A stretch of 64,000 nucleotides of DNA from Ferrimonas balearica DSM 9799. GTDB taxonomy: Bacteria; Pseudomonadota; Gammaproteobacteria; Enterobacterales; Shewanellaceae. Positions 37,317 through 44,546 of this stretch are shown piece by piece. The notes under the pieces are model-generated. The model made no database searches. It was not told the origin of the DNA and saw only the letters and a list, made by a program, of their open reading frames with translations. The stretch is taken from NCBI RefSeq assembly GCF_000148645.1, contig NC_014541.1:3247139-3311138 (forward strand), given 5' to 3'. How positions within the stretch are numbered: the stretch's first letter is position 1; each line of letters starts with the position of its first letter. A program made the position numbers and the translations under genes.

Positions 37317-37435
37317 CCCTTGCCTAGCCCTTACATAGCCCATTCCAATGCGTTGCCTAACAAAGAGTTAACCTTTAGACTTTGGGGTCTACCCGGCCAT
37401 CTTATCGGGCCTGCCGGGGGGCCACAGGAGTCGCA

Positions 37436-38452
37436 ATGAAGATCACCATCAAGGACGTGGCCGCCAAGGCTGGCGTCAGCATTAAAACCGTCTCCCGGGT
37501 GATCAACAACGAACCCTCCGTCAAAGCCCCCACCTTCGAGAAGGTGCAGGCCGCCATTGATGAGCTGAACTACCAGCCCAACGCGGCAGCCCGCAACCTG
37601 GCCAGCACTAAGTCGTACGCCATCGGCTTTATCTACGACAACCCCAACGCCTACTACGTGATCGATATGCAGAACGGCATCCTGGATGCCTGCCGCAGCC
37701 AGGGCTATGAACTGCTGATCCATCCTTGCGATGCCCACGCTGAGAACATCTGCCAACAGCTGGCGGCGATGGTAAAACGCTCCCGCATCGCCGGGCTGGT
37801 GCTGACGCCGCCGTTCTCCGAGTCACCGGCCATCGTCAACACCCTGGAGCAGCTGGACGTCGCCTTTGTCCGCATTGTGTCCGGCTCCGGCGAGGGCGAT
37901 GCCGACCCCAACTGTCTCTACATTGATGACCGCCAGGGTGCCTACGCCATCACCGAACACCTGATTGAGCTGGGCCACCAGCGCATCGGCTTCCTGTGCG
38001 GCGACAGCGAACACCACTCCAGCTATGAGCGTTTGAAAGGGTTTAAGCAGGCTCTGACCGACCATCAACTGAAAGTGGAGCCGCAACTGATTCTGGAGGG
38101 GCGTTACGCCTTCGAGTCCGGGGTGGAAAACGCCCAGCGCCTGCTGGCCCAGGACAATCCGCCCAGTGCGCTGTTTGCCTGTAACGATGAGATTGCGGCG
38201 GGGGCCCTGTTTGCGGCCCGATTGGCGGGGGTCTCCATTCCGGAGCAGCTCTCCATTGTCGGCTTTGAAAACAGCCCCTTCTCACGCCAGACCTGGCCCA
38301 AGCTGACCACCGTGGATCAGCCCATTGTCACCATCGCCCAGCAGGCCACCGAGCAGTTGATTCACCAGATCCGCCGCAATGGCCAGGGCGAGGCACAAAC
38401 CTTTGTCCCCCGCCCGGTGGTGCGCGACTCCTCCGGGCCGCACCCCGCTTAA
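37436..38452 (+). CDS. nagR: LacI-family regulator of GlcNAc utilisation (NagR-like)
   Basis: 338 residues from ATG 37436. The LacI helix-turn-helix is at the very N-terminus (TIKDVAAKAGVSIKTVSRVINNEPSVK), the hinge helix follows, then a periplasmic-binding-protein-like effector domain. LacI-type NagR proteins control GlcNAc genes in Shewanella and relatives, which suits its place beside nagX-nagP-nagA. The palindromes TGACA-N4-TGTCA at 44533, 47355, 47442, 55011 and 55196 have the perfect dyad symmetry expected for a LacI dimer and are its likely operators. No such site lies before nagR itself, so autoregulation is not indicated. Assignment rests on context. Confidence 0.85.
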   Translation: MKITIKDVAAKAGVSIKTVSRVINNEPSVKAPTFEKVQAAIDELNYQPNAAARNLASTKSYAIGFIYDNPNAYYVIDMQNGILDACRSQGYELLIHPCDAHAENICQQLAAMVKRSRIAGLVLTPPFSESPAIVNTLEQLDVAFVRIVSGSGEGDADPNCLYIDDRQGAYAITEHLIELGHQRIGFLCGDSEHHSSYERLKGFKQALTDHQLKVEPQLILEGRYAFESGVENAQRLLAQDNPPSALFACNDEIAAGALFAARLAGVSIPEQLSIVGFENSPFSRQTWPKLTTVDQPIVTIAQQATEQLIHQIRRNGQGEAQTFVPRPVVRDSSGPHPA

Positions 38453-38459
38453 ATTAGGT

Positions 38460-38830
38460 CATCGCGGATTAACGGGAAAAGAAAACAGAAGCGACTTCTC
38501 CAAGAAATTGCTTCTTGATGAGCTTTGTTCTCTTAAAGGACCGGTGCCGTTTCCGACTTGGAATGTGCACCCAGCCATCACGGCGCAGCCGTCCACCGAA
38601 GGCCGACTCGCGGCGCTGAGCGGGAGCGACTGGGAGTGAAGCCGAGGGCCAGGGATGGCCCGAGTGCCAGCCGAGCAGGACGCGAGTCTGGCCAGTGCTG
38701 AACGGGAAGGAGTGGGAGCGAGGGGCTTTCGCCGCGCCGGAGGCAAAGGGGAGTCCAGAGGGGCAACGCCCTTCTGGTGCCCGCCGGGGCATCCCGGCAA
38801 CGGCTCGATAGGTAGCAACGAGCCCGGAGC
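38460..38830. repeat. Structured intergenic element, probable dispersed repeat
   Basis: A GC-rich stretch between the convergent nagR and nagX genes with several perfect or near-perfect stems: GGGCCA/TGGCCC (38646-38661), CCAGAGGGGC/GCCCTTCTGG (38755-38777) and GCCGGG/CCCGGC (38783-38798). Open frames on both strands are low-complexity, Pro/Ser/Arg-rich and lack ribosome sites. The look is of a non-coding repeat or structured RNA; copy number cannot be judged from one window. Confidence 0.5.
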
Positions 38831-38865
38831 CAAGATTCCCACGGAAATATGCGATAAACCTTAAA

Positions 38866-39966
38866 TTACACCTTCAGAAACAACCCTCGCCGCGCCATCA
38901 GGGCCAGCACCGCCCACTGCAGTGCCAGCAGGCCCACCGCGGCAGCCAGCGCCTGCGCCGGTTCCGGCAGGGCGCGGATCACGCCCCCAGCCAAACTCTC
39001 CACGGTGTAGCCCCAATCGAACCAGGCGCTGGCCAGGTAGATAAAGATGGAGTTCACGCCGATAAGGGCAAACAGCTTGCCCAGCCGGTGCCACCCCAAC
39101 CCATCCACCACGGCCAGAAATCCCGCCAGAAACAGGCCACTCCACCCCACTGTGACCAGCACAAAGCTGAGGGTCCACAGGGTCTTGTTGACCGGCACCA
39201 GCGGGTGCAACAGCCAGCCCAGCAACAGGCTGGCCAGCGCCACCAGCGCCAGTACCCCGGCGCGCTGCCAGACACTGCGGGGCTGGCGCAGCCAGTAACC
39301 CGCCCACACCCCAACCAGAGCGTTCAGTGCCGCGCTCAGGTGGGACATCAGCCCCTCCGGGTCCAGCGGTGCATTCTGATAGGTGATGCCCGGCAGCCAG
39401 TGCTGGTCCACCCAGGTGTTGAGGGACAACTCGGAACTGTAGGGCGCGCTGCCCCACAGGCCCTGTGCCAGGCCATAGCCCAGCGCCAACACCAGCCCCG
39501 CCATCAGCTGACTGCGCCAGGGCAGATGCCAGGCGATCATCGCCGCCAGGAACCAGGCCATACCGATCCGGCCCAGCACACTGGCGTAGCGGATCTCATC
39601 CAGCGCCATAGGCATGCCGGTGCCCCAGCCGTGGTTGTACAACACCCCCAGCAGCGCCAACAGCAGCAGACGTTTGAGCGCTTTGCGGTAATGGGGTTGG
39701 CGATCGGACCAGGCGATCCCGATCAGGGACTGACGCTGCAGCCCGATGGTGACGCCGGAGAGGAAGATAAAGAGGGGGAAGATCAGGTCGTAAAAGGTGA
39801 AACCGTGCCAGGGGCTGTGCAGCATTTGGTCCGCCGCCACCTGCCACAGTGGCCAGCCGGTCAGCAGCAACAGCGCCGCAAACAGCTTCTCGCCACCGAT
39901 AATCCAGAACATATCAAAGCCCCGCAGGGCATCCAGCGCCTGTAGGCGTTGCTTAACTGTCGACAT
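38866..39966 (-). CDS. nagX: Inner-membrane acyltransferase-like protein NagX (DUF5009)
   Basis: 366 residues with about ten hydrophobic helices. It starts QRLQALDALRGFDMFWIIGGE, the signature of the HGSNAT-like (heparan-alpha-glucosaminide N-acetyltransferase) family; the His-containing loop HSPWHGFTFYDLIFPLFIFLSG is also conserved. NagX is linked to GlcNAc/chitin regulons in Shewanella; a role in acetylating or moving amino sugars across the membrane is inferred, not shown. ATG 39966 fits AGGA spacing better than the GTG two codons upstream. Last gene of the nag operon. Confidence 0.88.
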   Translation of the reverse strand: MSTVKQRLQALDALRGFDMFWIIGGEKLFAALLLLTGWPLWQVAADQMLHSPWHGFTFYDLIFPLFIFLSGVTIGLQRQSLIGIAWSDRQPHYRKALKRLLLLALLGVLYNHGWGTGMPMALDEIRYASVLGRIGMAWFLAAMIAWHLPWRSQLMAGLVLALGYGLAQGLWGSAPYSSELSLNTWVDQHWLPGITYQNAPLDPEGLMSHLSAALNALVGVWAGYWLRQPRSVWQRAGVLALVALASLLLGWLLHPLVPVNKTLWTLSFVLVTVGWSGLFLAGFLAVVDGLGWHRLGKLFALIGVNSIFIYLASAWFDWGYTVESLAGGVIRALPEPAQALAAAVGLLALQWAVLALMARRGLFLKV

Positions 39967-40012
39967 AACCACGTCCTGTGAACACCGGGGCCAACGGCCC
40001 CGGTGCTATCGA

Positions 40013-41326
40013 TTACCAGCTGCGGCGCTTATGGCCTTTCACCGCGTAGTAGAAGATAAACAGGTAGCAGGGCAAGCCGATCCAGTACGCCACCTGAGTG
40101 TCGCCGGTCAGGTGCGCCACCTTACCAAACAGCAGCGGCAGGATGGCGCCACCGGAGATCCCCATGATCAGCAGGGCGGAACCCTGGGCGGTGAACTTGC
40201 CCAGGCCATCCAACGCCAACGGCCAGATGGCTGGCCACACCAGCGCGTGAGCCAGACCCATCAGGGCGACAAAGGCGATCGGGTCCGGCACCAGCGGGAT
40301 ACCGCTCCAGCCCCACAGCACCGAGGCGATCAGGTCGCTCTGCTCCGAGGCTGTGGTGGCCCCCAGCACACACAGCATACCGGCCACACCGGACAGCAGC
40401 AGGGCCTTCTGCTGGGACAGGAAGCGGGGGATGCAGGTGACGCCAATCAGGTAACCAATCACCATAAATACCATGGTATAGGAGGTCAGCGCGGCAAAGT
40501 TGGGCACGCCCAGATTGCTGCCATACAAGCCGATGGTGTCGGCGGCGATCACCTCGATGCCCACGTAGAAGAACAGGGCAATGGCGCCCAGCACCACCTG
40601 CGGAAACTGGGTGATGCTGCCTTTATCCGCGTGCTCCGCTTCCTCTTCAAACTCCAGCTCCGGCAGCGAAGAGAACTTCACCAGGCCAATCAGGGCCGCC
40701 AGCACAGCGGCCATGTAGAGGTAGGGTTCCACCAGACGGTTGGAGAGTTCCTCCACCTGAGCCAGACGCTCGGCTTCCGGCAGTTGAGCCAGGTGCTCAG
40801 CGGTAAAGCCCTCGAAACCGGACAGCACCAGGGCGGTAAACACCACCGGTACAATCACCCCGGCGCCCTTGTTGATCAGGCCCATAATGCTGATCCGCAC
40901 TGCGGCGGTCTCTTTCGGACCAATCATCACCACGTAGGGGTTGGAGGCCGTCTGCAGGATGGTCAGGCCGGTACCCAAGACAAACAGGGCGGCCAGGAAC
41001 AGCGCGTAGTCGGCGCTTTGTGCGGCGCCGATAAACACCAGAGCCCCCACTGCCATCAAACCCAGGCCAACCGCCATGCCGTTCTTATAACCGGTGCGTT
41101 TGAGGATGCTGGACATCGGCAGCGCCATCACCGTGTAGGCGATATAGAACGCAAAGGTCACAAACAGAGCCTGGAACTCGTTGAGCTCACAGATGATCTG
41201 CAGAAAGGGGATCAACGAGCCGTTGAGCCAGGTAACAAATCCGAAGATAAAGAACATGGTGCCGATGATGAACATCGGCAGCAGGCTGCTTTTGCTCCCG
41301 GAGACCGCTGGTTTGGCATCTATCAT
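40013..41326 (-). CDS. nagP: N-acetylglucosamine permease NagP (MFS, FucP-like)
   Basis: 437 residues, 12 predicted membrane helices, of the sugar:proton symporter branch of MFS. Start at ATG 41326 (MIDAKPAVSG) with GAGAAG upstream. Typical stretches are FFIFGFVTWLNGSLIPFLQIICELNEFQALFVTFAFYIAYTVMA-type helix 1-2 and LTILQTASNPYVVMIGP in helix 4-5, as in FucP/NagP. Between nagA and nagX, it would bring GlcNAc released by Hex into the cell for NagK. Confidence 0.93.
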   Translation of the reverse strand: MIDAKPAVSGSKSSLLPMFIIGTMFFIFGFVTWLNGSLIPFLQIICELNEFQALFVTFAFYIAYTVMALPMSSILKRTGYKNGMAVGLGLMAVGALVFIGAAQSADYALFLAALFVLGTGLTILQTASNPYVVMIGPKETAAVRISIMGLINKGAGVIVPVVFTALVLSGFEGFTAEHLAQLPEAERLAQVEELSNRLVEPYLYMAAVLAALIGLVKFSSLPELEFEEEAEHADKGSITQFPQVVLGAIALFFYVGIEVIAADTIGLYGSNLGVPNFAALTSYTMVFMVIGYLIGVTCIPRFLSQQKALLLSGVAGMLCVLGATTASEQSDLIASVLWGWSGIPLVPDPIAFVALMGLAHALVWPAIWPLALDGLGKFTAQGSALLIMGISGGAILPLLFGKVAHLTGDTQVAYWIGLPCYLFIFYYAVKGHKRRSW

Positions 41327-41442
41327 AGTTATCGCTTCTCTTCCGTTGGCTTGCTTGGTGGAAGTGACGTGTCGGCATCCATGCTCGGCCTTCCACTCAT
41401 ACACAATGGCCGGTCCCTCGCGGGCCCGGCCTGTGGTTATCG

Positions 41443-42573
41443 TTATGGTTTCAGTACCGCCTCTCCCCCGATCCAGCACTGCTGAACCTGGAAGTCGTCA
41501 TCCAGCAGCACCATATCGGCGCGGCCGCCAACCCGGAGGCGACCGGGCTGCTCCAAACCGAGAAACTCCGCCGGATAGCGGCTCGCCATCCTGAAAGCCT
41601 CGGCTTCTGACACACCCAGACGATGCACGCTGTTGCGCACCGCCGAGGCCATATCCAGCACCGAACCGGCCAGTTCACCGGTGGGGGCCGTCAGCTTGTC
41701 GCCGTCGCGACGAATGGTGCGGCCCAGCAGGGTGAAGGTGTCGCCCTCCACCCCCACCGGCGGCATCGCGTCGGTGACCAGCATCATCTTCTGCGCGGCC
41801 TTGGCCTGGATCGCCAGCTTCAGGCTGGCGTCATCCACATGGTGGCCATCCACAATCAGGCCACACCAGCTGTGGGGGTCGAGCAGGGCCGCACCCACCA
41901 TGCCCGGCTCGCGGGAGGTGAAGGGCGACATGGCGTTGAACAGGTGAGTAAAGCCGCTGGCACCGGCTTCCAGTGCCGCCTGCGCGGTGGCGTAATCGGC
42001 ATTGGAGTGGCCCAGGCACACCCTGACGCCCGCCGCGACCAGCTCGGCAATCTGGCTGGCCGGAACGGTTTCCGGCGCCAGCGTCACCACCACGGTGCCC
42101 AGGTCGGACCGGGTGTACACCGCCATCTCGGCGTCGGTCAGCGGACGGATATGCTCGGCGCTGTGTACCCCTTTTTTGGCGACCGACAGGTGCGGCCCTT
42201 CGAAATGCACGCCAATCACCCCCGGGCACTGCTCACGCAGCGCAGCGGCAATGGCGTCGGCGCCCTCCTGCAGCACCGACAGGCTGTCGGTGATCAGGGT
42301 GGGCAGGAAGGCGGTGGTGCCATAGCGGGCGTGAGCGGCGCCGATGGTGGCGATGGCGTTGACGGAGCGATCGCCGTTAAACAGCGCGCCACCGCCGCCA
42401 TTGACCTGCACATCAACAAACCCCGGCACCAGCGTACCGGTCAGGACTTTGGCCTGACTGGGCGCCTGACCGTGGCCCAGCGCCACGATTTTGCCATTGT
42501 CGATGGTGAGCCAGGCGTCGCGGTGAAAACGCTCACCGTTAAACAGCCGGGCAATCTGATAGGTCTGGGTCAT
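41443..42573 (-). CDS. nagA: N-acetylglucosamine-6-phosphate deacetylase
   Basis: Removes the acetyl group from GlcNAc-6-phosphate. 376 residues of the amidohydrolase fold. Motifs in order: PGFVDVQVNGGGGALF, HFEGPHLSVAKKGVH, CLGHSNADYATAQAALEAGA, THLFNAMSPF, VDGHHV and the catalytic Asp268 in LVTDAMPPVG. The start ATG 42573 lies 7 bases after the nagB-II stop; nagP follows after 116 bases. Confidence 0.96.
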   Translation of the reverse strand: MTQTYQIARLFNGERFHRDAWLTIDNGKIVALGHGQAPSQAKVLTGTLVPGFVDVQVNGGGGALFNGDRSVNAIATIGAAHARYGTTAFLPTLITDSLSVLQEGADAIAAALREQCPGVIGVHFEGPHLSVAKKGVHSAEHIRPLTDAEMAVYTRSDLGTVVVTLAPETVPASQIAELVAAGVRVCLGHSNADYATAQAALEAGASGFTHLFNAMSPFTSREPGMVGAALLDPHSWCGLIVDGHHVDDASLKLAIQAKAAQKMMLVTDAMPPVGVEGDTFTLLGRTIRRDGDKLTAPTGELAGSVLDMASAVRNSVHRLGVSEAEAFRMASRYPAEFLGLEQPGRLRVGGRADMVLLDDDFQVQQCWIGGEAVLKP

Positions 42574-42580
42574 CTCGGCC

Positions 42581-43573
42581 TCACAGGGTTTGGGTCACTT
42601 TCTTCAGACCCTTGGGGTTGTCCGGGTCGATGCCGCGGGCCAGCGCCACCTTCTCCACGTCAAGGTAGAAGCGTTGCATCAGGGTCAACGGCGCCAGACG
42701 CGGGTGCGGCTGACCCACCTGGCTCATCCGGATAACGGTGGCACCGCGGTGGGCGATCTCTGCCATCTGTTCACGGTGCGCGGCAGCGGACTCGTCGTCA
42801 ATATCCAGGTCCAGTACCGTCAGCTGTTGCTCCACCAGCGTCACCGGGCCATGCAGGAACTCAGCGCTGGAGAAGGCTTCGGCGTGAATACCACACACCT
42901 CTTTGAGCTTCAGGGCGATCTCCTTGGCGATGGCGTAGCCAAGACCACGGCCCAGTACCACCAGGTTCTTCACCTCGGCCAGCGGTGCTGCACTGAGCTG
43001 AACCGGCGCTTCAGCCGCCGCCGTCAGAGCCTGCGGCAGTTGTTCCATCGCGCCCGCCAGTTCACGGCGGCCACTCCAGGCCGCGACCAGTTGCAGCAGG
43101 GCGCTGAGGGTGGCCAGGTAGCTCTTGGTGGCGGCCACCGCTTTCTCTTCCCCGGCGCGCAGGGGCAGCACAAAGTCCGCCAGCGCCGCCAGCGGCGACT
43201 GTTCGTCGTTCACCAGCGCCACCACACGGGCACCGCTCTCTTTGGCCATGCGGGCCTGAGCCAGGATATCCGGGCTGCGGCCGGACTGAGAGATCACCAG
43301 AACCAGCGCCCCCTCCAACTGCAATGGGCGGCCATAGATGCTGGCGATGGAGGGCGCCGAGGCAAAGGTGGGAATGCCCATCTCGATCTCGATCAGGTAC
43401 TTGGCAAAGACCCCGGCATGGTCGGAGCTGCCCCGGCCTACCCACATCACGAACTTGGGCGGGGTGGTGCGCAGTTGCGCACCCAGTTGCTGCAGTACCG
43501 CACCATTGTGGGCCAGTTGGTCGCGAACTCGTGCGGAGGCTTCCAGCGCCTCACGCTCCATAATGCTGGTCAT
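42581..43573 (-). CDS. nagB-II: Glucosamine-6-phosphate deaminase, SIS-domain type (NagB-II)
   Basis: 330 residues with two SIS domains, unrelated to classical NagB. N-terminal SIS: FVMWVGRGSSDHAGVFAKYL, LVISQSGRSPD, EEKAVAATKSY; C-terminal SIS: LVVLGRGLGYAIAKEIALKLKEV and EAFSSAEFLHGPV. This replaces NagB in Shewanella and relatives, making fructose-6-phosphate and ammonia from GlcN-6-P. Its ATG overlaps the nagK stop by one base (TAATG), so translation is coupled. Confidence 0.93.
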   Translation of the reverse strand: MTSIMEREALEASARVRDQLAHNGAVLQQLGAQLRTTPPKFVMWVGRGSSDHAGVFAKYLIEIEMGIPTFASAPSIASIYGRPLQLEGALVLVISQSGRSPDILAQARMAKESGARVVALVNDEQSPLAALADFVLPLRAGEEKAVAATKSYLATLSALLQLVAAWSGRRELAGAMEQLPQALTAAAEAPVQLSAAPLAEVKNLVVLGRGLGYAIAKEIALKLKEVCGIHAEAFSSAEFLHGPVTLVEQQLTVLDLDIDDESAAAHREQMAEIAHRGATVIRMSQVGQPHPRLAPLTLMQRFYLDVEKVALARGIDPDNPKGLKKVTQTL

Positions 43574-44478
43574 TATCCTTGCTCCTTAACTGCGCCAGCC
43601 TGGCGCTGATCCTGGGCGAAAAACACGGCGCCCATCTCCGGGGTCGCCTGGGCCGGTGACAGCGCCTGCTGCACATCCTCGCCAAGATGGGGGATCACCA
43701 GCGGCCCGAGGCCGCCCAACAGGGACAGACGCGGCGCACCGGCTTGCAGCAACTGGCGCGCCAGTCGGTTGATGTAATCGGCGCCTTCAGCACGCAGCGC
43801 CAGCGCCTGCTCATCGCCCTGCTCCGCGGCTTCGAACACCACGGAGGCCAAACGGGCGTAGGCGGTGGAGCGCTGCCCCGCCAACTGTTCAACCCAATCA
43901 AGCGGTTGGTCGCTGCCCAGCGCCCGGGCCAGACCCACGCTCATGGCGGTGGGCGGAGCCAGGGTGTCACTGGCTTCCAGCGCACGTTGTACCGCCATCA
44001 GGCCGTACCAGGCGCCACTGCCCTTATCCCCTTGCGGGAAGCCGTGGCCGCCGACGATGGTCTGCTTGCCGGCCAGGTCGAGGAAACCGCAGGAGCCGGT
44101 GCCGGTGATCATGATGGCGCCGTCCTGACGGCCGTGAGCCCCCAGGCAGGCGATATGAAGGTCTGTGGTGAGGTGGAGTTCGGCAAACGGGTGCTGCCAG
44201 GCGTTCATCGCGGCAAAGCAGGAGGGCAGGTTCACCCCGGCCAGACCCGCACCGGCGATGCACTGGCCCAGCTGGCTGGCTTCCAGGCCCGCCGCTGCCA
44301 GCGCCTGTACGCAGGCGTCCACAATCGCCTCACGGGCGGCGTCCAACCCGTTGACCGGATTGGCGGCACCGGACAGACCGGTGCCCATCACCCCTTTTGT
44401 GGGGTGGTACAGAATGGCGCGACACTTACTGCCGCCACCATCGATCCCCAGCAGCAGGGGACTGTCAAAGCTCGCCAC
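43573..44478 (-). CDS. nagK: N-acetylglucosamine kinase (BadF/BadG type)
   Basis: Phosphorylates imported GlcNAc. 301 residues from GTG 44478 (VASFDSPLLLGIDGGGSKCRA), which has AGGAG nine bases upstream. An in-frame ATG at 44547 falls inside the NagR operator and lacks a ribosome site. ATPase-fold motifs: LLGIDGGGSKCRAI (phosphate 1), MITGTGSCGFLDL (phosphate 2), GGHGFPQGDKGSGAWYG, and SLLGGLGPLV near the C-terminus. First gene of the nag operon after the hexosaminidase gene. Confidence 0.92.
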   Translation of the reverse strand: MASFDSPLLLGIDGGGSKCRAILYHPTKGVMGTGLSGAANPVNGLDAAREAIVDACVQALAAAGLEASQLGQCIAGAGLAGVNLPSCFAAMNAWQHPFAELHLTTDLHIACLGAHGRQDGAIMITGTGSCGFLDLAGKQTIVGGHGFPQGDKGSGAWYGLMAVQRALEASDTLAPPTAMSVGLARALGSDQPLDWVEQLAGQRSTAYARLASVVFEAAEQGDEQALALRAEGADYINRLARQLLQAGAPRLSLLGGLGPLVIPHLGEDVQQALSPAQATPEMGAVFFAQDQRQAGAVKEQG

Positions 44479-44532
44479 GGTGTGGTTCTCCTGTTCGCTC
44501 TGGCCGGTCGATGGCTCGGAATGATCTGATAA

Positions 44533-44546
44533 TGACAACGCTGTCA
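44533..44546. promoter_or_regulatory. Probable NagR operator 1 (before nagK)
   Basis: TGACAACGCTGTCA within an extended AATGACAACGCTGTCATT. It overlaps the stop codon of the hexosaminidase gene and lies ~55 bases before the nagK GTG. Confidence 0.85.

Noticed and set aside
38459-38842. 107-127 codon minus-strand ORFs between nagR and nagX
   Set aside because: Pro/Ser/Arg-rich low-complexity products from a GC-rich structured segment with stems; no ribosome site and several overlapping frames equally open.
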